Positions 22,130 to 32,272 of a stretch of DNA of 49,506 nucleotides are shown here, one piece after another (positions within the stretch are counted from its first letter, which is position 1; every line of letters starts with the position of its first letter). The notes beneath the pieces are model-generated. The model searched no databases. It saw only the letters and a list, made by a program, of their open reading frames with translations, and had not been told where the DNA came from. This stretch comes from Acidobacteriota bacterium (GTDB lineage: Bacteria; Acidobacteriota; Vicinamibacteria; Vicinamibacterales; 2-12-FULL-66-21): assembly GCA_013813355.1 (NCBI GenBank), contig JACCRT010000011.1, positions 1-49,506 of the forward strand, given 5' to 3'. The position numbers were made by a program, and so were the translations under genes.

Positions 22130-22638
22130 CAGGCCTGCATGTAGTCGAGGCGATAGGTGACATACCGGCTGGCGTACTCCCGGATGGAGGCGATCTCGGG
22201 GTCCGACAAGGATCGCCGCACCTTGCCCGGGCTGCCCATCACCAGCGACCGCGGAGGCACGCTCATGCCTTCCGGCAGGAGCGTACCGGCGGCGACGATT
22301 GAGTCCTCCTCGACCGCGACCCCGTTGAGCAGGATCGCACCCATGCCGATGAGGATCCGGCTGCGCAGGATACAGCCATGCACGATCGCGCCGTGGCCGA
22401 TCGTCACGTCTTCGCCAATCGTGGTCGGATGGGTGCCGGTCATCACGTGGACGATGGCGCCGTCCTGCACGTTGCTGCGCGCGCCAATGCTGATCCTGTG
22501 GACGTCGCCGCGCAGCACGGCATTCATCCAGATGCTGCTCGCCTCGCCCAGCTCGACATCCCCGATGACCTGGGCGCTCACATCCACGAAAGCGGTCGGG
22601 TGGACGCGGGGCGACACGTGCCGGTAGGGGCGCAACAT
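22129..22638 (-). CDS. Gamma-carbonic-anhydrase-like hexapeptide protein
   Basis: 169-residue left-handed beta-helix protein of the gamma-CA/YrdA/PaaY family. Hexapeptide repeats run through most of the chain. The metal-binding histidines are in the expected places (GTHPTTIGEDVTIGHGAIVHGC), and the family block SSIWMNAVLRGDVHRISIGARSNVQDG is intact. These trimers bind zinc or iron; carbonic anhydrase activity is shown for some members only, so the substrate is not certain. It overlaps hisS by one ATGA and lies 52 bases after the M20 peptidase. Confidence 0.9.
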   Translation of the reverse strand: MLRPYRHVSPRVHPTAFVDVSAQVIGDVELGEASSIWMNAVLRGDVHRISIGARSNVQDGAIVHVMTGTHPTTIGEDVTIGHGAIVHGCILRSRILIGMGAILLNGVAVEEDSIVAAGTLLPEGMSVPPRSLVMGSPGKVRRSLSDPEIASIREYASRYVTYRLDYMQA

Positions 22639-22690
22639 CTCCTAGATGATATGGAATGGTCGCGGACAATGCCAGATGGCAAATGCCCTG

Positions 22691-24313
22691 TCACTTTTCG
22701 ATGGTGGGGTATGTGATCCCCAGCTGCTCGAGGTACGTCTTGTACGTCGTCGGGTCGTAGTAGTACTTCCGCATCTCGGGCCGGTATTTCTCCATGATCG
22801 ACCGGTTCATCTCGATCGCCGGCCTGTCCTCCGGCCGGATGAGCGGCTCGTACGTGATCGTGCTGGTCTGCTCCCTGCGGAAGTAGTCCCACGCCTGTTC
22901 GACGACGGACGGCGTCATCAGCAAATCAATGATCGTCATCGCTTGCACCTTGGCGCCCGCCGTAACGCCCTTGTGGGCGATGGGCGTCGCCATCGCGATC
23001 GAACTGGACCAGTGATGGCCTGGCAGGCCGGGAATGTTCGCCGGGTAGCGCAGCGTGACCGTCGGGACGTTCCACATGACGTCGCCGATGTCGTCGGATC
23101 CGCCGCCGCGGTTGTCCCGCACCGGGCCGGGGAGTTCCTTGCCCACGGCGATCGTCAGGCCCGCTTCCCGGCTGCCCATTTCCCTCTGGACGGCGCGGGC
23201 GAGCGCCTGGTCTGCCTCGCTCCACTCGGGCATGCCAACCTTCTCGATGTTCGCCCAGGTCGTTTCTGCCACCGGGCGATTCATGTGCTGCGGCCAGGCG
23301 CTGCCGAGCACGCGCGTGGCGGCCAGTTCCGTGCCGGTCATCATCGCCGCGCCGGCGGCAATCTCGTCGCCGATTCTCCAGATGTCCCTGATGCCAGGGT
23401 AGGTGGTGTGCCGGAAGTAGTACCAGACCGACGCGGTGCGCGGCACGACGTTCGGCTGGTCGCCGCCGTCGGTGATGACATAGTGCGAGCGATGCTCGAG
23501 CGGCAGGTGTTCGCGGCGGAAGTTCCAGCCGATGTTCATCAACTCGACCGCATCGAGGGCGCTGCGCCCGCGCCACGGCGCGCCGGCCGAGTGCGCGGTC
23601 TGGCCGCGGAAGGTGTACTCGACCGACACCAGGCCGGTACCGGCGCGTTCGCCCCACGAGACCCCCAGGTCGTTGCCGACGTGTGTGAACAGCACGATGT
23701 CGACGTCCTTGAAGTACCCTTCCCGGACGAAGTACGCCTTGGTCGCGACCAGCTCCTCGGCGGTCCCCGGCCACAGGCGAATCGTCCCGGGGAGTTTTTC
23801 GCGCTCCATGATCTTCTTCACGGCGATCGCCGCGGTGATGTTCAGCGGCACGCCCGAGTTGTGACCCTCGCCGTGCCCCGGAGCGCCCTCGACGATCGGA
23901 TCGTAGTAGGCCACGCCAGGCTTCTGCGAGGCCTGCGGGATGCCGTCGATGTCCGATCCCAGCGAGATGACCGGCTTACCGGATCCCCAACTGGCCATGA
24001 AAGCCGTGGGGATTCCCGCGATGCCTTCCTCCACCGTAAAGCCGTTCTTCCGCAGGATGTCGACCAGGTACCGATGCGTTTCGAGTTCCTGAAAACCAAG
24101 CTCGCCAAAGCTGAACACGGAATCGACCATCTGCTGGGTGAATTCCCGCATGGACTCCACGTCAGCCACGGCTTCCTGCTTCAACTTCTCGATCCGCGGA
24201 TCGTCCTTGGCCGCGGGCCGGGCCGGGACCTGGCCCGCGCGCCCCTGAGCCACCGGCGACGCCGCCACGGCGGCGGCCAACGCGAGGCCGCCGATCACTG
24301 AATGCAAACGCAT
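22691..24313 (-). CDS. Secreted M20-family amidohydrolase/peptidase
   Basis: 540-residue metallohydrolase of the M20D (AbgB/amidohydrolase) type. The start at 24313 has GGAGGG upstream at good spacing and gives MRLHSVIGGLALAAAVAASPVAQG, a signal peptide, so the protein is exported. Catalytic-domain features include VISLGSDIDGIP, GAPGHGEGHNSG (the usual CGH metal site appears as EGH), GTAEELVATKAYFV, and the dimerisation-domain block RGQTAHSAGAPWRGRSALDA. AbgB cleaves p-aminobenzoyl-glutamate; here the substrate is unknown and may be an N-acyl amino acid or peptide. It is divergent from moaA across an unusual repeat region. Confidence 0.88.
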   Translation of the reverse strand: MRLHSVIGGLALAAAVAASPVAQGRAGQVPARPAAKDDPRIEKLKQEAVADVESMREFTQQMVDSVFSFGELGFQELETHRYLVDILRKNGFTVEEGIAGIPTAFMASWGSGKPVISLGSDIDGIPQASQKPGVAYYDPIVEGAPGHGEGHNSGVPLNITAAIAVKKIMEREKLPGTIRLWPGTAEELVATKAYFVREGYFKDVDIVLFTHVGNDLGVSWGERAGTGLVSVEYTFRGQTAHSAGAPWRGRSALDAVELMNIGWNFRREHLPLEHRSHYVITDGGDQPNVVPRTASVWYYFRHTTYPGIRDIWRIGDEIAAGAAMMTGTELAATRVLGSAWPQHMNRPVAETTWANIEKVGMPEWSEADQALARAVQREMGSREAGLTIAVGKELPGPVRDNRGGGSDDIGDVMWNVPTVTLRYPANIPGLPGHHWSSSIAMATPIAHKGVTAGAKVQAMTIIDLLMTPSVVEQAWDYFRREQTSTITYEPLIRPEDRPAIEMNRSIMEKYRPEMRKYYYDPTTYKTYLEQLGITYPTIEK

Positions 24314-24644
24314 CTGCTGACCCTCCACAGGTGCCGACAGCATACACGGATCACGGCTGCCACGGGGGAACACGGAGTACACGGATTACACGGGTTACAC
24401 GGAGCAGGGCGGCTCTGCGACGACTTGGCCTTCGCCCGGACGCAAGCGGCCGAAAGAGGACAGCGCCGCTTGCGGCAGGGCGGCTGACCTACAGCCACCC
24501 GCGCGAAGCGCGGGGCGAGAGGCCAAGTCGGCAAAGAGCCGCCGCTCTGGCCCGCATCCGCGAAATCCGTGACATCCGTGAGATCCGTGACATCCGTGTC
24601 ATCCGTGTCATCCGTGGCTCAGGACCCCCCGGCTATAATCAGAC
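24314..24644. repeat. Divergent intergenic region: CCGTG arrays and nested inverted repeats
   Basis: This 331-bp stretch holds no gene. From left to right it has an array reading CTCCGTGTA-ACCCGTGTA-ATCCGTGTA on the minus strand (~24361-24404), then paired arms GCGGCTCT (24409) and CGACTTGGCC (24421) that match AGAGCCGC (24535) and GGCCAAGTCG (24521). Inside these arms are two hairpins, GCAAGCGGC/GCCGCTTGC (24442-24473) and CCCGCGC-GAA-GCGCGGG (24498-24514). Then comes an ATCCGTGAC-type 9-bp array on the plus strand (24564-24617). The arrays are inverted relative to each other, so the whole is a long imperfect inverted repeat. A TATGCT near 24348-24343 (minus strand) could be the M20 -10 element. 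Confidence 0.7.
24634..24639 (+). promoter_or_regulatory. moaA -10 hexamer (leaderless promoter)
   Basis: A perfect TATAAT lies 5 bases before the moaA ATG (TATAATcagacATG), so transcription would start at or within a base or two of the start codon and the mRNA would have no ribosome binding site. The -35 position (around 24611) falls on the last unit of the CCGTG repeat array and does not match TTGACA. Confidence 0.6.
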
Positions 24645-25667
24645 ATGCCCTCCGTGGATCGTTTTGCGCGCCCGCTGCGCAGCCTGCGGCTGTCGGTCAC
24701 CGACCGCTGCAATCTTCGCTGCCAGTACTGCATGCCGGAAACGGACTACGTGTGGCTGCCCCGCGAATCGCTCCTCACCTTCGAGGAGGCCGCCAGGATC
24801 GTCGACGCCTTTACACCCCTTGGGGTCGACCGCGTCCGCCTCACGGGCGGCGAACCCCTGCTGCGCCGCGATCTGCCGGTGCTCATCGCGTCGCTGGCAG
24901 ACCGCCCGGTGATCCAGGACCTCGCGCTCACAACCAACGGCGTGCTGCTCGCCCGCCAGGCCCGCGACCTGCACGATGCCGGGCTCCACCGGATTACCAT
25001 CAGCCTCGACACCCTCGACCCGGCGCGGTTCCAGCGGCTGACGCGCAGCGACGAGCTCCCGGCCGTGCTGGCCGGGATCGATGCCGCCGCCGAGGCGGGC
25101 TTTCGCTCGCTGAAGCTGGATACCGTCATCATGCGCGGCGTGAACGACGACGAGCTGGTGCCGCTCCTCGAGTTTGCCCGGCGGGTGGGCGCCGAAGTCC
25201 GCTTCATCGAGTACATGGACGTCGGCGGCGCCACGCAGTGGACGATGAAGGCCGTTGTGTCGCGGAAGGAGATGCTGGCGCACATCGCCGCCTACTACGG
25301 AAGCGTCACGCCGATCGATGAGATCTCGTCGGCGCCAGCTGACCGTTTCCGGCTTCCCGACGGCACGCCCTTCGGCATTATCTCGTCGACGACCGAGCCC
25401 TTCTGCGCGTCATGTGATCGCAGCCGCCTCACGGCCGATGGCGTGTGGCTGCTCTGTCTCTACGCCACCACGGGCACCGACCTCCGTCGTCCGCTCCGCG
25501 CGGGCGCGTCGTCGGAGGATCTGCGTCAGCTCATCACGGCCGTGTGGTCGATGCGCGCCGATCGCGGTGCCGAGGAACGTCTCGGAATGGATCGCGAGAC
25601 CACGCTCGTGCCGATCCGGACGCTGCGTAAGAACGCGCACCTGGAGATGCACACGAGAGGCGGGTGA
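24645..25667 (+). CDS. moaA: GTP 3',8-cyclase MoaA
   Basis: 340-residue radical SAM enzyme making (8S)-3',8-cyclo-7,8-dihydroguanosine triphosphate, the first step of molybdenum cofactor synthesis. The N-terminal SAM cluster motif is CNLRCQYC within SVTDRCNLRCQYCMPE. GGEP (LTGGEPLLRRDL) follows, and the second cluster is bound by CASCDRSRLTADGVWLLC. The C-terminus ends in the double glycine required for activity (MHTRGG). MsrP, a Moco enzyme, is encoded 7 kb downstream, giving a local user of the product. No Moco riboswitch was recognised; the leader is too short to hold one. Confidence 0.96.
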   Translation: MPSVDRFARPLRSLRLSVTDRCNLRCQYCMPETDYVWLPRESLLTFEEAARIVDAFTPLGVDRVRLTGGEPLLRRDLPVLIASLADRPVIQDLALTTNGVLLARQARDLHDAGLHRITISLDTLDPARFQRLTRSDELPAVLAGIDAAAEAGFRSLKLDTVIMRGVNDDELVPLLEFARRVGAEVRFIEYMDVGGATQWTMKAVVSRKEMLAHIAAYYGSVTPIDEISSAPADRFRLPDGTPFGIISSTTEPFCASCDRSRLTADGVWLLCLYATTGTDLRRPLRAGASSEDLRQLITAVWSMRADRGAEERLGMDRETTLVPIRTLRKNAHLEMHTRGG

Positions 25668-25673
25668 CGCCGC

Positions 25674-25985
25674 CTACCGCGCTTCGACCCTGAACGCGAG
25701 GTACATCAGCGTCTGCTCTCGCTCGAGGTGCAGCACCCGCCGGGGCGCCGGGTCTCAGCGCGGCGAGCACCGCCTTCAGGGCCTCCACGCCGTCAACCGC
25801 CTTGCCGTTCACCGCGTAGATCACATCGCCGGCAATGAGCCGCCCCTGCTGGGAGAAGGGGGCGTCTGGTGTCACGCGCGCCACCACGGCCCCTTGCTCG
25901 CGGCGCAGCGGCGGCAACAGCTCCGCAACGACCGGGGTCAGCTCGATTGCCACGATCCCGAGTGGACGCGGAATGGTACCACGGC
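25674..25985 (-). pseudogene. Remnant of an HtrA/Deg-type protease (PDZ domain only)
   Basis: On the minus strand the sequence GIVAIELTPVVAELLPPL, VVARVTPDAPFSQQGRLIAGDVIYAVNGKAVDGVEALKAVLAALRPG is a C-terminal PDZ domain as found in HtrA/Deg proteases. After LRPG the frame breaks near 25740-25760; in the next frame it continues VLHLEREQTLMYLAFRVEAR and stops at 25674, the expected domain end. No protease domain or start precedes it: the frame upstream runs into the EEP gene. Loss of the N-terminus plus a frameshift indicates a decayed gene fragment. Confidence 0.8.
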
Positions 25986-26002
25986 CGATGTCGCAGCGAC
26001 GA

Positions 26003-26746
26003 TCAGAGATCGATGTCCGCCCGCAGCGGGAGGTGATCGGACGCTTCCGCCGCGGGAGGCGCGTGGACGATTTCGCAGGCCGCCAGTCGATGCGCCTCGC
26101 CTTCCGGCAGGAACACGTAATCGAGCCGCACGTGCGGATCCCACGTGGGAAAGGTATAACCCGGGCCCTCTGGGTGATGGAGACGATAGGCGTCCCTGTA
26201 TCCGGCATCGAGGACCGTCTGGATCGTGCGCCAGCGGATCCGGCCGCCGCTCAGCCAGACCAGCGCCTTGAGCCGATGCGGCAGCTTGCGGATGTCGAGC
26301 AGTTCGCCCGGCGCCAAAGTGTTGAAGTCGCCCGCGAGTACGTGCACGCCCTCCTGGTGACGTGCCACCGAGGCCAGCAGCGCGCGCAGCTCCATCGTCC
26401 GGCGCCGTTCGGTCCAGGCTGCATGGACGGCACTGAGGTGCACGCCGAAGACTCGCACCGGTGCGGCGCTGGGCGCCAGTTCCAGGAAGGCATGTCGCGA
26501 GTACCGCGGGTGGTGCCATTCGGCGTGTGCCAGCGGCTGTGCGCTGAGGAAGCCGAGCGACTCGCCCTTGCGCGAGCCCCAGTGCGAGAGGCCAGTGGCG
26601 TCCGACAACGACTCGACGACGGCGGGTGTGCGTGCTTCCTGCAGGACCACGAGGTCGGCCCTGGAGGCAACAATGACCTCCGCGAGGCGACCTTCCCGGC
26701 CGCGCCCGCCCTTCTGGATGTTGTAGGTGAGCAGCCGAAACCTCAC
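26003..26746 (-). CDS. Endonuclease/exonuclease/phosphatase (EEP) family protein
   Basis: 247-residue cytosolic EEP-fold phosphodiesterase. Family motifs are in order: RFRLLTYNIQKGG (metal-binding Asn), DLVVLQEAR (Glu), FGVHLSA, VLAGDFNTLAPGE (the D-x-N pair), RLDYVFLP, and ASDHLPL (catalytic Asp-His). There is no signal peptide, unlike the secreted EEP protein at 39249. The family includes DNases, sphingomyelinases and inositol phosphatases, so the substrate cannot be assigned. It overlaps the upstream nucleotidyltransferase-like gene by 4 bases (ATGA). Confidence 0.88.
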   Translation of the reverse strand: MRFRLLTYNIQKGGRGREGRLAEVIVASRADLVVLQEARTPAVVESLSDATGLSHWGSRKGESLGFLSAQPLAHAEWHHPRYSRHAFLELAPSAAPVRVFGVHLSAVHAAWTERRRTMELRALLASVARHQEGVHVLAGDFNTLAPGELLDIRKLPHRLKALVWLSGGRIRWRTIQTVLDAGYRDAYRLHHPEGPGYTFPTWDPHVRLDYVFLPEGEAHRLAACEIVHAPPAAEASDHLPLRADIDL

Positions 26747-27240
26747 GTTCCGTCCGCCTTCTTGTCGAACAGCACGTGGTAGGGCTGCCCCAGCAGCTCA
26801 CCGCGCAGGTACATCACCATCTCGCGGCTCGCCTGGATGTTGACGGGACGGTTGACCATCTGCATCAGCCGCTCCCGCAGCGGCACCAGGTCTGGGGCAA
26901 TGTCCGGGTCGTCTTCACCCATGGGACGCGAATGGACGCCTGGCACGAAGAAGCCGGTAACCTTGAAGAATCCGATGACGTCGTTCCCGACCAGCGTCAG
27001 ATCGAGATCGCTAGTGCCGGAGCCGTCGGCGTCGAAGGGCGCGCCGTCCTTCCAGCGTTCGCCGGTGACCGCACTGCCTCGAAGCACGACCGCGGTATCG
27101 GGGGGCGTTGCATCCCACAGGATGCGGCGGAACGCCTCGTACTGTGCCCGGTCTCCATTGAACGCGAGCCGTATCACATTCTCGAGCTTCTCTTCGCTGG
27201 TGAGGTCGTCGCTGGTGGTCCCCGGCTGCTCGTCGGTCAT
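26743..27240 (-). CDS. Nucleotidyltransferase-fold protein, function unknown
   Basis: 165-residue protein with a probable pol-beta-type nucleotidyltransferase core: VVLRGSAVTGERW followed 13 residues later by GTSDLDLTLVG, which matches the G-S...D-x-D metal-binding pattern. I do not recognise a specific family. Such proteins include nucleotide-adding toxins, antibiotic-modifying enzymes and MNT-type antitoxins. No HEPN or other partner is adjacent. The neighbour downstream (EEP hydrolase) overlaps by 4 bases, so the two are co-translated. Confidence 0.65.
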   Translation of the reverse strand: MTDEQPGTTSDDLTSEEKLENVIRLAFNGDRAQYEAFRRILWDATPPDTAVVLRGSAVTGERWKDGAPFDADGSGTSDLDLTLVGNDVIGFFKVTGFFVPGVHSRPMGEDDPDIAPDLVPLRERLMQMVNRPVNIQASREMVMYLRGELLGQPYHVLFDKKADGT

Positions 27241-27335
27241 GACCGGTCACGTCTGCAACGGACGCGCCGGGAGGAGAGCCGCAGCAAGTGAGCGACCACC
27301 CGAACAGAGTGGCCGGGATGCCTCGTAACCACGGG

Positions 27336-27764
27336 TTACGGTCGGGCTTGCTCGCTCCGGCGCTTCAGGCCGTCGGCCTCCAGGCCTAGATAGCGTTGGA
27401 TGAGCCCGCGCGCCAGCCACCCTGACACACCACCGAGAGGCCCATCGACCCGGAGCGACAGGGTCGCCCGCGAGCCGCCCTCGATCGGCGCGATCCAGTG
27501 CCCGCCTGTGGCCTGCATCCCCAGGCTACGGGTCACCCAGGTGAACCCCCGGTCCTCGGTCAGGTGGGTGACCGTGAACACCGCCGGCAACAGCCGGGGC
27601 TGACGCACGCGGGCGCGGCCGCCCACGTGAAGCGGCCCCTCATCGAGCCGCTGGATGGCGGTAATGCTGGCCGTCCATTCGTGCCAGCGCTCCACATCGC
27701 GCATGACCGCCCAGACGCGGGCAGGTGGGGCAGCGATGTCGATCTGGGCCGTGAAGTTTTTCAT
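27336..27764 (-). CDS. SRPBCC-family (polyketide cyclase/START-like) protein
   Basis: 142-residue helix-grip (Bet v 1-like) protein. The start at 27764 gives MKNFTAQIDIAAPPARVWAVMRDVERWHEWTASI, the usual SRPBCC N-terminus, and the chain continues with RARVRQPRLLPAVFTVTHL and an amphipathic C-terminal helix. It probably binds a small hydrophobic ligand; the substrate is unknown. Its ATG overlaps the galM stop (ATGA), so the two genes are coupled. Confidence 0.85.
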   Translation of the reverse strand: MKNFTAQIDIAAPPARVWAVMRDVERWHEWTASITAIQRLDEGPLHVGGRARVRQPRLLPAVFTVTHLTEDRGFTWVTRSLGMQATGGHWIAPIEGGSRATLSLRVDGPLGGVSGWLARGLIQRYLGLEADGLKRRSEQARP

Positions 27765-28792
27765 CGGGAGCCAGCCCGGCTCAGGGCACCGAAGGTGAAC
27801 ACCGTGCGCGTTCTGTACGCCTGCGAAGGCCGAAGGATCGTGGATGGGAAATGAAACTGGTTGGGCGAGTCTGGAAAATGCTGCGTCTCGAGGCAAAAGC
27901 CGCTGTGCCGTTCGTAGGGGCGGCCGTTCTTGCCGGCAATCGTCCCATCGAGCAGGTTACCCGAATAGAACTGGAGGCCGGGCTCCTCGGTCGCGAGATC
28001 GAGCGTGCGACCACTGATCGGATCGTGCACGCGCGCGACGTGTCGCAGACCGGCGTCCGCCCCTTCCAGGACCCAGTTGTGATCGTATCCCCTCCGCGCC
28101 TGCAGCTGGGGATGCGCTGTCCCGAGACGCGCTCCGATGGGCGTCGGCCGGCGAAAATCGAAGGGGGTCTCCTCCACCGGGTCCAGCGCTCCCGTCGGAG
28201 CGCCGGCGTCATCGACGGGGGTGAATCGAGCCGCGTCGATCTCGAGGACGTGGTCGAGAACGTCACCGGTCCCGGCAAGGTTGAAGTAGGTGTGCTGGGT
28301 GAGATTGACAGGCGTGGGCCGATCGGTCTCTGCCGAGTACTGGACGATGAGCTCGTTTCCCCCGGTCAGCGTGTAGGTGACGGCCACCCTCAGATTCCCC
28401 GGGTAGCCCTCTTCCCCGTCGTGACTCAGGCGTGTGAAAGTGACGCTGTCACGGCCAGCTGGCGAAGCCGCTTCCCACCGGACCTTGTCGAAGCCCCGGA
28501 TGCCGCCGTGCAGATGGTGGGGTCCGTCATTCGTCGCGAGCACATGAGACGTCCCATCGAGGGTGAAACGGCCGTTCGCGATCCGGTTCGCGTAGCGCCC
28601 CACCACCGCGCCGACGTAGGGGTGCTCCCCTTCGTAATCCTCCGGGTCGTTGAAACCGAGGACGATGTCCGCGCGCCGGCCGTCCCGATCGGGTGTCTTG
28701 ATGGAGGTGATACTGGCGCCTCTGGGGATGGCGCACACCTCGACGCCATTGGCGTTGGACAGTGTGAACACCCCACCGGACTGCTGAACCAT
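27761..28792 (-). CDS. galM: Aldose 1-epimerase (mutarotase)
   Basis: 343-residue galactose mutarotase-like enzyme interconverting alpha and beta anomers of aldoses. Signature regions are YVGAVVGRYANRIANGRFTLDG, the histidine in HHLHGGIRGFDKVRW, the catalytic histidine in TPVNLTQHTYFNLAG and the catalytic glutamate in GFCLETQHFPDSPNQ. No signal peptide is seen, so it acts in the cytosol. It lies just beyond the terminator of the radical SAM gene and is coupled to the SRPBCC gene. Confidence 0.95.
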   Translation of the reverse strand: MVQQSGGVFTLSNANGVEVCAIPRGASITSIKTPDRDGRRADIVLGFNDPEDYEGEHPYVGAVVGRYANRIANGRFTLDGTSHVLATNDGPHHLHGGIRGFDKVRWEAASPAGRDSVTFTRLSHDGEEGYPGNLRVAVTYTLTGGNELIVQYSAETDRPTPVNLTQHTYFNLAGTGDVLDHVLEIDAARFTPVDDAGAPTGALDPVEETPFDFRRPTPIGARLGTAHPQLQARRGYDHNWVLEGADAGLRHVARVHDPISGRTLDLATEEPGLQFYSGNLLDGTIAGKNGRPYERHSGFCLETQHFPDSPNQFHFPSTILRPSQAYRTRTVFTFGALSRAGSR

Positions 28793-28802
28793 GACAGAGA
28801 AG

Positions 28803-28830
28803 AAAAAAGGCAGGGCTCCTGAGCCCTGCC
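28803..28830 (-). terminator. Intrinsic terminator of the radical SAM gene
   Basis: GGCAGGGCTC-CT-GAGCCCTGCC is a perfect inverted repeat (28809-28830). On the minus strand it is followed by TTTTTTCTTC, a classical rho-independent terminator 30 bases after the radical SAM stop codon and just before the galM start. Confidence 0.9.
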
Positions 28831-28859
28831 CTGTTACCGAACGGTTTGCCGAAAACGAT

Positions 28860-30959
<2,100 letters not shown>

Positions 30960-31099
30960 TCCGAGAGTTTACGAGGGGGGACGGTGAAGGAGAACCAAAA
31001 ATCAGGCAAACGGGCCAAAACCGGGGGTGAATGGGCCCCAGCCGCGCGGAGCTGGCGCCGGCGAAGGTGTTGAGGGATAAGGGGTAATATCCCTTACCC

Positions 31100-31984
31100 T
31101 TACCCTTCCGTCGTGCCTCTGACGAAGACGAACTCGTTGCAGCCGAGGCCGACCCCGCCGCACTTCAAGCCCGCCAGCGAGAAGCCCCGTGCCCTGCAGA
31201 ACTCGAAGATCTCCTCCGGCGTGGCGACCTCGTAAGGGTAGCCGCCCACCCAGTCGATCATGTCGCGCCAGCGGTTCATCCCGCGATCGTTATAGGTGGT
31301 CCACTCGCGAACGTAGTCGCCTGGTCGGCCTTTGAGCAGCGCACGGCCGATGGCTTTCACCTCGCCGGGGAGCATGGTCGCAACGGTCAACACCGGCTGG
31401 CCGATACGTGGCAGGCGGTTGTAGAGGCGCTTGATGCTGTGCCACCGCGCGGTCCGCGTGCCCAAGTCGTTGTAAATCGCAATGAAGAACTTGCCGCCGG
31501 GCCGCACCGGGCGAGTCGCGTTGTCTATCGCCTCCCACATCCGTCCCGTGTGATGCAGCACACCCCAGGAGTAGACGATGTCGAAGGTGCCCAGCGAATC
31601 CAGGTAGTCGCGGTCGAGCGCCGAGCCCTGTTCGATAGTCCACTCCGGATCGCCCGTCGCATGCCGGCGGCGCAGCTCGCGCCCGCACGCGACGCTCTGC
31701 GGGTCGAAGTCGAACGAGTGGACCTGTGCGCCGAGCCGGCGGGCCGCCAGGCTGAACAGGCCGCTCCCGCTGCCGATATCAAGGAACCGCTGACCCTCGA
31801 GGGTCGTGACCCGCAGCATCCGCTGCAGCGAAGCTTCGGCCGCGCGAATACGCGGTTCGTCCACCACGCGCAGGAACGCTTGCCAGTTCCGACCGAACTC
31901 GAAGCGGTCTCCACGCCCGACCTCCTGGGCGTGTAGCGCGTCGTTACTCAATTCCGAAGTCAACTCAGAAGGACCAGCCCGCAT
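31100..31984 (-). CDS. Class I SAM-dependent methyltransferase
   Basis: 294-residue methyltransferase with a Rossmann core. Motif I is FLDIGSGSGLFSLAARRLGA, motif II FDFDP, and the later region FDIVYSWGVLHHTGRMWEAI is typical of UbiE/Coq5-like and small-molecule methyltransferases. The C-terminal part (TTYNDRGMNRWRDMIDWVGGYPYE) resembles methyltransferases acting in polysaccharide or lipid pathways, but the acceptor is unknown. It lies 140 bases upstream of the Tes-like gene on the same strand and could share its transcript. Confidence 0.88.
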   Translation of the reverse strand: MRAGPSELTSELSNDALHAQEVGRGDRFEFGRNWQAFLRVVDEPRIRAAEASLQRMLRVTTLEGQRFLDIGSGSGLFSLAARRLGAQVHSFDFDPQSVACGRELRRRHATGDPEWTIEQGSALDRDYLDSLGTFDIVYSWGVLHHTGRMWEAIDNATRPVRPGGKFFIAIYNDLGTRTARWHSIKRLYNRLPRIGQPVLTVATMLPGEVKAIGRALLKGRPGDYVREWTTYNDRGMNRWRDMIDWVGGYPYEVATPEEIFEFCRARGFSLAGLKCGGVGLGCNEFVFVRGTTEG

Positions 31985-32272
31985 CGCTACCTCTCTTGAA
32001 ATAGCCGTCTCGCTCGGCCCCCACTTGCGATACCCGTGCCAGAAGAGGTTGCCCCGCGCCCGCTGGGGGCGCTTGGGCGCGTCCTGCGAAAACTTGGCCG
32101 TAAATCCGGCAAATGCAAGCCAGAATTTCCTCGGGGCACTGCAGCGGCCGGACCATGCTCGCGCAGGGTTTTCAGCCGCGAAGACCCGGAATACCCGAAA
32201 CTGCCACGCCCGGTGGTCAGTAACGGCTTGAGATGCTCAGGTGGGACCGGCCGCTCCGGCGGGGCGGCTGGG
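31985..32272. other. Intergenic stretch without recognised gene
   Basis: These 288 bp between the methyltransferase start and msrQ end contain only short frames of shadow type. I see no RNA gene, repeat or clear terminator. Confidence 0.4.

Noticed and set aside
24314-24644. Moco riboswitch upstream of moaA
   Set aside because: The -10 hexamer is 5 bases from the ATG, so the structured region would not be transcribed as a leader, and I could not match the known motif.
31060-31098. GGGTAA/TAAGGG repeats after the methyltransferase gene as a terminator
   Set aside because: Only a 6-bp stem (TAAGGG/CCCTTA) with no T-run; too weak to call.
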